Positions 7,104 to 14,950 of a stretch of 32,743 nt of DNA are shown here, in pieces; within the stretch, counting starts at the first letter, position 1, and each line of letters starts with the position of its first letter. The stretch is from the NCBI GenBank assembly GCA_903877945.1, contig CAIRFY010000042.1:1-32743 (forward strand), in the 5' to 3' direction. Below the pieces are notes generated by a model, which was not told the origin of the DNA, did no database searches, and saw only the letters and a program-made list of their open reading frames with translations. The DNA is from an uncultured Oscillochloris sp. (GTDB lineage Bacteria; Chloroflexota; Chloroflexia; Chloroflexales; Chloroflexaceae). The position numbers were made by a program, and so were the translations under genes.

Positions 7104-9197
7104 CTACGACAGCACCTGCGCCAATGCCACCGGGAAGACCGGCCCGCTTCCTGCTGCACGCAGCAACGCTGCGATGATCGTGAACGTCCATTGCGAGTCC
7201 ACCATATCGTCTACCAGCAACACCGGCCCGGCCATACGTGGCCAAGGGTCAACCACAAACGCTCCCGCCAGATTACGCGCCTGTTGTGCGCTATTCTGCA
7301 TTGTTTTCTGCGGTGCGGTCGCACGAACGCGGCGAACAACCGGGACAAAAGGGATGCGAAGCGTATCAGCAAGGCGCTGCGCAACATCTCTGACGAGGCC
7401 AGGGTGGTTGCCCGATGGAACACAGGTGATCCACGTCGGAGTTGGAGTCGGTTGCCAGCGGACACGGATAAGATCAGTCATGGCCTGGACAAGGGCATCG
7501 TCAAAGTGACCATCCACCTGCTTGCCGCGCTTGACCAACGTGCCCCAGCCGGCATCGCCCCAAAGACAAAGCGCACGCCCCTCTTCGGCCTGTAGGTTGA
7601 GGCTAATCCTTCCACGCCAGCCGTGCGCCGTAACCAGGGTATCACTTGGCCATAGCTTGCGTGGCTCGATCACCTGATCAAGTCGGCGCAGAAACCCGGC
7701 AGCCTGGATTGCCAACTCGTCCGCGTAGGACTCCGAAATCAGCGGGTGACCGACACAAACGGCACAACGCCCACAAGGCTGATCTGTGGGATCATCAAGT
7801 TCATGGCTCAGAAATCGCATCAGGCACTCACGGCTATGCAGATAATCCCGCATACGATCCTGCTCAACGCGGCGCAGCCGGGTCAGTTGCTCAACCTTGG
7901 CCTGGTTCGGCACGTAGTCTATCGGATTCGCAAACCAGCAGGTTCCACGTTTACTCACCGGCGATGGCGTTTCCACCAGCAGCAGCTTCAACACCTTCTC
8001 GATCTGCGAGTGTCTGATATTCAGTTTGCTTTCGAGTTGCGGGATGGTCAGCCCGTTTTCGGCAGCATCCAGCAGCGCAAGCACATCAGCAACATGGGCG
8101 GCAGGTGGAAAGGCCGTGCGGATGAAATAGTCGGAGATCTCGTCGTCCTCATCGCCACTGAGCATAATTCCATAGGCGCGCTCGATGGCTCGCCCAGCCC
8201 GCCCAACCTGCTGGTAGTAGTGGATAACTGAGCCAGGTCGCTGGAAATGAATAACAAACCCGAGATCTGGCTTGTCAAACCCCATACCGAGGGCCGAGGT
8301 GGCAACCAATGCCTTGATCTGATTTTGAAGGAGGCGCTGTTCCAGATCCTCGCGCAGTTCGTTGGCGACATCACCATAATAGGCGGCGACGGCAATACCT
8401 TGCGTTTGCAGCCAGTCGGCGACCCGCTGGGCATCGCGAACGGTGAGGGTGTAAATGATGCCACTGCCAGGCAATTGTGGCACATGTTCCGCAAGCCACG
8501 CCAAACGGGCTGCCTGATCAGGCAGATGGATATTCTGAAGGGCAAGGCTATCGCGCACGAGCGAACCACGCAGCACTTCAACACCAACTCCAAGCTGGGA
8601 GACAATATCGTTGACCACGCGGTCATTAGCCGTGGCCGTTGTGGTGAGGACAGGAATGTTGGCGGGTAGAGCTTGCAGCACACGCACGATCCGGCGATAG
8701 TCGGGACGAAAATCGTGACCCCAATCCGAAATACAGTGGGCTTCATCGACAACGAGGAGGCCGATCCGACCTGCCATCGGCATCAGGTACGTATCGCGGA
8801 ATGTGTCATTGGCCAGTCGCTCAGGCGAGATTAGCAGGATGTCAATCTGATTAGCCAGGAGCCGACCACGTATCGTATTCCATTCTTCCGTGTTGCTGGA
8901 ATTGACCGTCTCGGCGCGCACTCCAATGCGCTTAGCTGCGAGAATCTGGTTACGCATGAGGGCCAGCAGCGGCGAGATCAGCAAGGTCGGCCCGGCACCT
9001 TGGTCACGCAATAGGCGGGTCGCCAGAAAATAGACCAGACTCTTGCCCCAGCCGGTGCGCTGCACAACCAGCAACCGGACGCGTTGGGCAACTAATTGCT
9101 CAATGGCCTGCCACTGGCCTGAGTGGAATGTCGCCGTTGGGTCGTCTAGTGCCTGGCGCAGTAACGTCAATGCGTGATCGTAGGTGGAATGACTCAC
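7104..9197 (-). CDS. RecQ-family helicase fused to a ComFC-like phosphoribosyltransferase
   Basis: A 697-residue fusion. The N-terminal helicase has the Q-motif region FHSGQWQAIEQL (about 24-35), a variant Walker A QRTGWGKS (46-53), DEAH (151-154, in VVDEAHCISDWGHDFRPDY) and motif VI QQVGRAGR (329-336). RecQ zinc-binding cysteines follow at 458, 475, 478 and 481. The C-terminal 115 residues match ComF-type phosphoribosyltransferases: RRVRATAPQ, then QQARNLAGAF, then a PRPP-loop LLVDDMVDSQWT (660-671). The HRDC domain of many RecQ proteins was not seen. The start is a GTG at 9197 with GAAGGGG 7-8 nt upstream; an ATG at 9248 adds 17 residues. The fused PRTase and the DprA-like neighbour recall the ComFA-ComFC-DprA machinery. 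Helicase call is firm, PRTase call strong. Confidence 0.9.
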   Translation of the reverse strand: MSHSTYDHALTLLRQALDDPTATFHSGQWQAIEQLVAQRVRLLVVQRTGWGKSLVYFLATRLLRDQGAGPTLLISPLLALMRNQILAAKRIGVRAETVNSSNTEEWNTIRGRLLANQIDILLISPERLANDTFRDTYLMPMAGRIGLLVVDEAHCISDWGHDFRPDYRRIVRVLQALPANIPVLTTTATANDRVVNDIVSQLGVGVEVLRGSLVRDSLALQNIHLPDQAARLAWLAEHVPQLPGSGIIYTLTVRDAQRVADWLQTQGIAVAAYYGDVANELREDLEQRLLQNQIKALVATSALGMGFDKPDLGFVIHFQRPGSVIHYYQQVGRAGRAIERAYGIMLSGDEDDEISDYFIRTAFPPAAHVADVLALLDAAENGLTIPQLESKLNIRHSQIEKVLKLLLVETPSPVSKRGTCWFANPIDYVPNQAKVEQLTRLRRVEQDRMRDYLHSRECLMRFLSHELDDPTDQPCGRCAVCVGHPLISESYADELAIQAAGFLRRLDQVIEPRKLWPSDTLVTAHGWRGRISLNLQAEEGRALCLWGDAGWGTLVKRGKQVDGHFDDALVQAMTDLIRVRWQPTPTPTWITCVPSGNHPGLVRDVAQRLADTLRIPFVPVVRRVRATAPQKTMQNSAQQARNLAGAFVVDPWPRMAGPVLLVDDMVDSQWTFTIIAALLRAAGSGPVFPVALAQVLS

Positions 9198-9265
9198 GAA
9201 TAACACCCCTTCACGTGCGAAACTTTGGGATGAAAGGCAATACCGCATAAGTCACGCTGTCATAG

Positions 9266-9340
9266 TGTCACGCTGAGCGAAGCGAAGCGTCCCGGCGGGC
9301 AATACGGACGCCGGGACGTTTCGCTTCGCTCAGCGTGACA
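9266..9340. repeat. 32-bp inverted repeat (hairpin), family B
   Basis: Arms 9266-9297 and 9309-9340 are reverse complements with a single mismatch, separated by an 11-nt loop. The outer ends read TGTCACGCTGAGCG and CGCTCAGCGTGACA. It fills most of the gap between the SNF2 gene stop (9381) and the RecQ gene start (9197). It could act as a transcriptional attenuator between them or be a mobile palindrome; no T-tract follows on the minus strand, so intrinsic termination is not clear. Confidence 0.8.
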
Positions 9341-9380
9341 GCGTTACTTAATGCTCTATTGCGATGAAAGGTTTCATCCC

Positions 9381-12300
9381 CTACTCCGCATCACGCCGCA
9401 GGGCCACCAGTTCGCGCAGTTGGGCGGTGCTCATCTCGGTGAGCCACGCCTCGCCCGCGCCGAGTACCTGAGCGGCCAGGGCGCGTTTGCCCTCGATCAT
9501 CTCGTCGATCTTCTCCTCAAGGGTGCCGCCGCAGACGAACTTATGAACCTGCACGTTCTTGGTCTGCCCGATGCGGAAGGCCCGGTCGGTGGCCTGATCC
9601 TCCACCGCCGGGTTCCACCAGCGGTCGAAGTGGAAGACGTGCGAGGCTCGGGTGAGGTTCAGGCCCACGCCACCCGCCTTGAGCGAGAGGATGAAGATCG
9701 GCGGCCCCTCGGGAGCCTGGAAGCGCCGCACCAGCCCGTCACGGGACTTGGCCGGGGTGCCGCCGTGCAGGAAGAGCGCCTCAACCGAAAGCTGTTTGCT
9801 CAGGTGGGCCTGGAGCATGCCGCCCATCTCGGCGAACTGGGTGAAGATCAGCGCCCGGTCGTCGGCGGCGATCACCTCCTCCAGCATCTCGTCGAGGCGG
9901 GCCAGTTTGCCCGAGCGGTCGTCGAGGGCCGAGCCATCTTTGAGAAAGTGGGCCGGGTGGTTGCAGATTTGCTTGAGCTTGGTGAGCATGGCCAGCACCA
10001 GGCCGCGCCGCCGCGCCTTCTCGCCCTCGTCGTCAGCGCCCTCGATCTGGTTCAGGGCGTCGCGCACAGTGGCCTCGTAGAGCGTGGCCTGCTCCTGGGT
10101 CAGCGGCACAAAAACCTTCATCTCCAGCTTGTCGGGCAGGTCGCTGATGATGCTGCGGTCGGTCTTCAGGCGGCGCAGGATAAAAGGCGCGGTGAGGCGG
10201 CGCAACTGGGTGGCGGCGTCGGCGTCACCGGCACGCTCAATCGGGCGGGCGAACGTGCGCCGGAACTCGGTCTCGCCGCCGAGGTAGCCGGGGTTGAGGA
10301 AGGCCATGATGCTCCACAGTTCGCTCAACCTGTTCTCCACCGGCGTGCCAGTGAGGGCCAGACGACCATCGGAGCGGATGGCGCGTGCCGCCTGGGCCTG
10401 ACGGGTTTCGCTATTCTTGATGTTCTGGGCCTCATCGAGCACAGCCAAACGCCAGGTCATTGCCGTGAGCGCCTCGCGGTCACGGGCGAGCAGCGGGTAA
10501 CTGGTGATCACCACATCGTGTTCAGTGGCCACCTGCTCTAGCTCATCGCCACGGTGACGCTCGGCACCCTGGTGGATGTGGACGCGCAGCGAGGGCGCGA
10601 AGCGGGCCAATTCGCGTTGCCAGTTGCCCACCACCGAAGTCGGACAGACCAGCAGGGTCGGCCCGCCATTGGGGGCGATGTCGCGCTCGTAGAGCAGGAG
10701 GGAGATGGCCTCGGCGGTATTGTGGCAGAGAATAGTGTTGGCGACGAAGTTGTGATGCTCTGTCACCTCTAGGTCATAGACCCAGCCCTCGTGCATCTGC
10801 GTTTCGACCGACCTGATCCGGCAGAAATGCACCTCCTGGTCGAAAGGAGTCTGCTGTCGCTCAGCCCTCACCCCCCAGCCCCCTCTCCATGAACGGGAGA
10901 GGGGGAGCCGAAGGCATCCTACTACGGTATCCCCCCTCTCCCCCGGTGGGAGAGGGGCAGGGGGTGAGGGGGTACGGTTGGCACTGAGAATGTCGTCCAT
11001 CCCTGCAATCACGCGGGCGAGGCTCTGGCGCGAGAATTGCTGCGAGCCATTCAGGTAGACGGTGTTGTGCATGCCAAACATCCGTACCGGCAGGCCCGTA
11101 GCACGAACGCTGTGCGCGACGAGCGTAGATGCGGGAACGCCCTCGACATTCGTGTTTGGCGTGCTGATGCAGATCTGCTCAAGAATCCGTTGCTTGGCTA
11201 CAATCCCAAACCCAACCTCGCGCAGGAATCTGCGCGCCGAGTTGCCACCGATCACGCCGATCTGGTAGGTGCGGTAGATGCCGGAGCCGTTTGTGGCCCG
11301 CTTACGTTTCTGCGAGACGCGCATCCAGATGCCGAGCCGCCGGAGGAGGAGGACAATCTGCTGCATAAGCAGTGACGAGGCCGAGGAGATCTCGATGCTC
11401 GCCATGCTTACGATGACAGATGCCTCCGCATCGAAATAGTTGCGCAGGAAGACCCGCACACCCTCGTCGTTGGCTTGCATGACGAGGTCGGGGATCACTT
11501 TGTCTGCCGATAGCTTGCCCCATTGGTAGCCGTGATTGACGAGAAATCGCTGGTAGGCGCGGCTTGTCCAGCGCAGGTAGGATGCTTTGTGTGCATACGT
11601 GAAGATGATGGCCGACGTGTTCAGCTTGAGGCCGTAGCGATCATCAATAGCATGGAGCGTCGCCCGCAGATCCTCCAGAATCGCCTGGTCGGCCTGTGTG
11701 AGTGTGACTGTGGCATTGTGGTGATTCTCGTGTCCCTCGGCGATCTGCCAGGCGAGTACCTTGATCAGATCGAGATCCGCCGGAGTGCCCTGCCATGTGA
11801 GGTGTGCGGGGACGCAGACGTAGTCGCCGGGAGCGAGATTATTCGTCCAACCCTGGTTGGTGAGGAGCCGGTGACGCCCGGTGATCGTGATGCTGCTGCC
11901 GTCTTCAAGCCTGACCGTGCGCAGCGACTCATTGATCCGCTGACGATAGAGGCGTCGTACCGACGCGGTAACGATCTTGCCGGTCGCTTCGTCAATCGCG
12001 TTCACCTGGAGCAAGGCTGACGGTTCGGCCCAGAAGCCCTCGCCATCGAAGGTCGTTGCGCCAGCGAACTGCTCCCAGATCTGTTCAGCGGGCCTGAGTG
12101 TGCCGTTGACGTAGATCAGACTTGAACCCAAAAGGCACTTGCCGAGTCCCATATCGTCTGCCAGACACGCCCCCATACCGAAGCGGCGCATAAAGGCCAT
12201 CCAGGCCAGGCCGCGTAGCTGGTAGGGGCGCAGCGTGCCGTGGAAGGCGTCAGGCTGGGGCAGGGGCGTAATCGACTCGGTGTTGGACAGCTCACGCAGG

Positions 12301-13889
12301 AGTATCCCCAGGTCGCCCTCGGCGTCCACGCCACCGAAGGCCAAGCCAGCGGGCAGCCCGTCGGAGATGCCGCCGAGCCCCATGCGCAGCAGTTCGGCCA
12401 TGCTCAGTTCGCCGCCCTTGGTGAACAGTTCCATCGCCTTGCGGGCCTGCTCGGGGTCGAGGACCACCCACTCGCCGCGCACCTGGACGAGGGGCTGCTT
12501 CAGCTCGACGAGGCGCTCGAACTCGGCGCGGTCGATTGGCTGCTCACCAACGCTGAGTTCCCAGCGAAAGTCGATCATACTCTGAAAGCTCAGGCGACCA
12601 GGGCCGTCGTTGCGCTTCATCTTACGCGGGGATGCTTTAGCGCGGGCCTTGAGGCGACCAGAGTTGCCCCACCACGCGGGTACCAGCACGCCAAAGCCGC
12701 TCTGTTCCAGCAGCGGAGCGGCGTCCTTGAGGAAGCTAAACGCCTCCTCCACATTCAGGCTGGCGTGGTCGGGAGCCTTGCCACGCAGGCTGCGCTCGAT
12801 AGGCGAGGCCAGACGGGCAGCAAAGCCCAGGCCGCGCAGCAGCCGCTCCTGCGGGTGGTCGAAGCGCCGGTCGAGGTAGGAGAAGTGCTGGCCGCGCTCG
12901 CGCCAGAGTTGGGCGGCGGGTACCAGCAGGCTCGGGTCGTCGGTGGCCTGGAGCAGGTAGCTGAGCGACCAGGGTTCACTGGCCTCAGTCGGCGGCTCCA
13001 GCCGGAAGGTGATGCGGAAGCTCTCGTCGCCGGCCACTTGCTCCTGACCGGCCCACGCCTGCCACGCCTTAAACAGTTCGTCGGCGGGGCGACCGCGCAG
13101 AGAGAGCCCAGGGTCGCGGCCAAGCAGGGCGACCATCCAGGCTGAGCCGGGAGTAGACGGGATGCTGCGCCACACGCTAAGCTGCGCGGAAGCGGTCGGG
13201 TCATCGGCGGCGATCTGACGGGCGAGGGCGTCCACGGCGGCGGCAAGGAAGCTATCGACGATGGTGCGCGGCGCGGGGGCGGCAGCCGGGTCTTCGGTGA
13301 TGGCGCGGCAGAGGGCGGGCATTCCGCTGCGCAGGGCCGCGATCTTACGGGCGGTGGCAGGGACAGGCCGTGGCTCCCAGCAGGCCCGCAGGCTGCCGCT
13401 CTCACGCACCAGCGCGGGGAGGATCTGCTGACCGGCCACCAGTTCCACGGCCAGCAGCGCGGCGGTGCGCCAGACTCGCAGGTCGGCCCCAATGCCGTGG
13501 TCGGGGGAGGGAGGCAGCAGCAGGTCAAGCGCCTGGGCCGCACTGAGCAGCAGGCCACGCACGCGCCAGGGGGCCAGAGTCGGCACGCCCTCGGGGATCT
13601 CGGCTCCGGCCTGGCGCAGTTCGCGCAGCGGCAAGGGCGCACCGCCCACCGAGGGCAGCCAGATCGTCTGCTCGGCGTGGGCCATCGTGCCCGCGCCCGG
13701 ATGTAGCTCGCGCAGGCGCTCATACAGCGCCTCGGGCTGAGCGTGGGCCGGGTGGGATAGGTGCCCTGGTCGTCGTCGCTGTCGTCCGCGCCGCGCCACC
13801 CGCTCGGCCAATTCGCCCCACAAGAAAAGCCGCCCCTCACTGGGTAGCCATGTGCCGTGTATCACGGCGGGGAGGGCCGCATTGGACAT
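9381..13889 (-). CDS. SNF2-family ATPase/helicase precursor containing an intein
   Basis: A 1502-residue precursor; removing the 473-residue intein (585-1057) leaves about 1029 residues, normal for bacterial SNF2 proteins with an N-terminal associated domain. The N-terminus has the HGTWLP...LFLWGE signature common to this group. The first RecA-like lobe begins LRGLAWMAFMRRFG and reaches DDMGLGK, where the intein interrupts; splicing restores DDMGLGKTAEAI, an intact Walker A. After the intein come the DEAQ box (1152-1155), ALTGTPVENRLSELWSI and the motif VI region DRAFRIGQ. SNF2 enzymes translocate on duplex DNA and remodel protein-DNA complexes. No good ribosome-binding site precedes the ATG. 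The usual SWIM partner lies downstream beyond the RecQ and DprA-like genes. Confidence 0.93.
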   Translation of the reverse strand: MSNAALPAVIHGTWLPSEGRLFLWGELAERVARRGRQRRRPGHLSHPAHAQPEALYERLRELHPGAGTMAHAEQTIWLPSVGGAPLPLRELRQAGAEIPEGVPTLAPWRVRGLLLSAAQALDLLLPPSPDHGIGADLRVWRTAALLAVELVAGQQILPALVRESGSLRACWEPRPVPATARKIAALRSGMPALCRAITEDPAAAPAPRTIVDSFLAAAVDALARQIAADDPTASAQLSVWRSIPSTPGSAWMVALLGRDPGLSLRGRPADELFKAWQAWAGQEQVAGDESFRITFRLEPPTEASEPWSLSYLLQATDDPSLLVPAAQLWRERGQHFSYLDRRFDHPQERLLRGLGFAARLASPIERSLRGKAPDHASLNVEEAFSFLKDAAPLLEQSGFGVLVPAWWGNSGRLKARAKASPRKMKRNDGPGRLSFQSMIDFRWELSVGEQPIDRAEFERLVELKQPLVQVRGEWVVLDPEQARKAMELFTKGGELSMAELLRMGLGGISDGLPAGLAFGGVDAEGDLGILLRELSNTESITPLPQPDAFHGTLRPYQLRGLAWMAFMRRFGMGACLADDMGLGKCLLGSSLIYVNGTLRPAEQIWEQFAGATTFDGEGFWAEPSALLQVNAIDEATGKIVTASVRRLYRQRINESLRTVRLEDGSSITITGRHRLLTNQGWTNNLAPGDYVCVPAHLTWQGTPADLDLIKVLAWQIAEGHENHHNATVTLTQADQAILEDLRATLHAIDDRYGLKLNTSAIIFTYAHKASYLRWTSRAYQRFLVNHGYQWGKLSADKVIPDLVMQANDEGVRVFLRNYFDAEASVIVSMASIEISSASSLLMQQIVLLLRRLGIWMRVSQKRKRATNGSGIYRTYQIGVIGGNSARRFLREVGFGIVAKQRILEQICISTPNTNVEGVPASTLVAHSVRATGLPVRMFGMHNTVYLNGSQQFSRQSLARVIAGMDDILSANRTPSPPAPLPPGERGDTVVGCLRLPLSRSWRGGWGVRAERQQTPFDQEVHFCRIRSVETQMHEGWVYDLEVTEHHNFVANTILCHNTAEAISLLLYERDIAPNGGPTLLVCPTSVVGNWQRELARFAPSLRVHIHQGAERHRGDELEQVATEHDVVITSYPLLARDREALTAMTWRLAVLDEAQNIKNSETRQAQAARAIRSDGRLALTGTPVENRLSELWSIMAFLNPGYLGGETEFRRTFARPIERAGDADAATQLRRLTAPFILRRLKTDRSIISDLPDKLEMKVFVPLTQEQATLYEATVRDALNQIEGADDEGEKARRRGLVLAMLTKLKQICNHPAHFLKDGSALDDRSGKLARLDEMLEEVIAADDRALIFTQFAEMGGMLQAHLSKQLSVEALFLHGGTPAKSRDGLVRRFQAPEGPPIFILSLKAGGVGLNLTRASHVFHFDRWWNPAVEDQATDRAFRIGQTKNVQVHKFVCGGTLEEKIDEMIEGKRALAAQVLGAGEAWLTEMSTAQLRELVALRRDAE
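10719..12137 (-). other. Intein with LAGLIDADG-type endonuclease domain, in the SNF2 Walker A motif
   Basis: A 473-residue protein-splicing element inserted between Lys584 and Thr1058 of the SNF2 precursor. It starts with Cys1 (CLLGSSLIYVNG, block A), has a block B TGRHRLLT with its His at intein position 89, and ends with block F WVYDLEVTEHHNFVAN and block G ILCHN, so the terminal His-Asn is intact. The +1 extein residue is Thr. The middle has two LAGLIDADG-like helices, LAWQIAEGH (about 128-136) and LRNYFDAEAS (231-240), with Glu at both expected catalytic acid positions; cleavage activity is therefore possible but uncertain. Inteins in P-loops are a known pattern; Thr as +1 nucleophile is standard. 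Confidence 0.93.
10844..10970. repeat. Family A palindromic element inserted in frame inside the intein
   Basis: DNA matching the family A core (ccctcaccccccagccccctctcc ... gggagaggggcagggggtgaggg in pieces) lies wholly within the intein reading frame and encodes precursor residues 974-1016. The encoded peptide GERGDTVVGCLRLPLSRS matches, in the same frame, the translation of the intergenic copy at 3950-4093 (GERGDSVSGCVRLPLSRS). It falls between the endonuclease region and splicing block F. It lacks the outer CAATACCTTTCA ends. Confidence 0.85.
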
Positions 13890-13943
13890 AATGTAGTAAC
13901 TGCTCTCGCTAAATTAAGGGTACAGGGAATTAAGGTATGTTTC

Positions 13944-14091
13944 GCACTACCGCAAAAGTCACGCTGTCTTCGTTTTCTTTGCGTCTTCGCGTCTTTGCGT
14001 CACGCCATACTCATGTGTTCGACGCAAAGGCGCAAAGACGCAAAGACTCTCATGTCGTTCAACGTGACAGCGTTCCTTTTGCGGTAGTGCC
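13944..14091. mobile_element. 148-bp MITE-like element with inverted ends and probable 7-bp target duplication
   Basis: The left end GCACTACCGCAAAAG (13944-13958) is the exact complement of the right end CTTTTGCGGTAGTGC (14076-14090). Inner arms built from tttgcgtctt-type units also pair, with two mismatches in 24. The heptamer ATGTTTC directly abuts the left end (13937-13943) and recurs at 14092-14098, fitting a target-site duplication. No coding capacity. It lies between the divergent SNF2 gene and the unknown gene at 14264. Confidence 0.75.
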
Positions 14092-14128
14092 ATGTTTCAG
14101 ATCGGACGATTCCAGCGTGACAGTTCGT
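14092..14128. repeat. Relic end of a family C repeat, interrupted by the 148-bp element
   Basis: The sequence ATGTTTCAG ... CCAGCGTGACAGTTCG resembles the end of the repeats at 18324-18446 and 23605-23685, which read (reverse strand) GGTATGTTTCAATCTAGCG then TGACAGTTC. The piece GGTATGTTTC just left of the 148-bp element (13934-13943) completes the match if one ATGTTTC is removed. The rest of the gap to 14263 shows no gene. Confidence 0.55.
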
Positions 14129-14263
14129 AGTGTGCCGATCAGTTCCGCAAGTGGCTGAAGCTACTACAACGAACGACGCAAACTGTAAAGCTGTTCTGAA
14201 CTATCGTGAAGGCCAGCCATGCTATCATGCCACAGTGGTGCAAAGACAGCAAACGAGGTCATA

Positions 14264-14908
14264 ATGGGCAAGAAACAACAACAACAGAAGAAAGGCGTGG
14301 CACAGTTGGCGCGACCGACCGGCGGCATGGCGATCACTGTGGGCTGGTCAGTCCACGAGGTGCTGCTTTCGCAGGGCTGGAATCAGGAGGGCGCCCTCGT
14401 CTCTGTCCTGGTGGCCCGCATGTCACCGCGCTCAGGCAAGGTGGCTGCCGCGTCGTACCTCGTCGATCTGGCCTGCCTGGGGATAAAGGGTACGCAGGTG
14501 ATGATGTTCAAGGATTCGGACGAGTATGCCGCCGGGCTGCGTGCCCATATTGTCCAGCACTTGCCCATGGCTCCGTCCAACATCAACCTGGCGGCGAAGA
14601 TTGTGGGTATCGGCTATGAGTATGCCGCCAGCATGGGCTTCTCGCCCGACCCGATCTTCGCCCAGTCCCGCTACCTGCTTGAGGGAGCCAACCCCAACGC
14701 TGACCCAACGCCTGTTCGCACTGGGGGCAAGGACGGCAAGCCCTGGTTCATCAGCGGCCCGAACGACAATGTCGCCCAGATCCTCGCTCAGCTTCAGCGC
14801 GTGGTCGGCGAGGGAAACTACCACTTCCTGCTCGGCGAGGAACTGATGGACAGTGATGATGATTTTCTCGATGATGGCAAGTTCATCATCGACCACGATC
14901 CCAGATAG
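14264..14908 (+). CDS. Conserved-looking protein of unknown function
   Basis: I do not recognise this 214-residue protein. It starts with a Lys/Gln-rich tail (MGKKQQQQKKG), followed by a compact alpha/beta-looking region with YLVDLACLGIKGTQVMMF (about 64-81), which looks like a conserved core. There is no signal peptide or membrane segment, and the C-terminus is very acidic (DSDDDFLDDGKF). Codon use matches neighbouring genes and a hairpin terminator follows, so it is probably real. The ATG at 14264 is preferred over one at 14219 because GAGG lies 6 nt upstream and the upstream codons look non-coding. It is divergent from the SNF2 gene, across a repeat-filled gap, so a link to that block is possible but unproven. 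Confidence 0.7.
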   Translation: MGKKQQQQKKGVAQLARPTGGMAITVGWSVHEVLLSQGWNQEGALVSVLVARMSPRSGKVAAASYLVDLACLGIKGTQVMMFKDSDEYAAGLRAHIVQHLPMAPSNINLAAKIVGIGYEYAASMGFSPDPIFAQSRYLLEGANPNADPTPVRTGGKDGKPWFISGPNDNVAQILAQLQRVVGEGNYHFLLGEELMDSDDDFLDDGKFIIDHDPR

Positions 14909-14917
14909 GATCGTGAA

Positions 14918-14949
14918 TCCGTGAGGCGGCGTGTGCGCCGCCTCACGGA
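14918..14949. terminator. Bidirectional hairpin between convergent genes
   Basis: A perfect 14-bp GC-rich stem (tccgtgaggcggcg / cgccgcctcacgga) with a 4-nt loop lies exactly between the stop codons at 14908 (plus) and 14951 (minus). There is no clear T-tract on either side, so termination may depend on the stem alone. Confidence 0.7.
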
Positions 14950-14950
14950 C

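Noticed and set aside
9351..10541. Long plus-strand open frame of 396 codons
   Set aside because: It is antisense to the SNF2 helicase motifs, with no recognisable domain; a shadow of GC-rich codon use.
10719..12137. Reading the middle of the SNF2 protein as an extra native domain
   Set aside because: Splicing blocks A, B, F and G and the split P-loop show it is an intein.
12240..13145. Plus-strand frame of 301 codons opposite the SNF2 N-terminal region
   Set aside because: No family resemblance, and it lies across the confirmed minus-strand gene.
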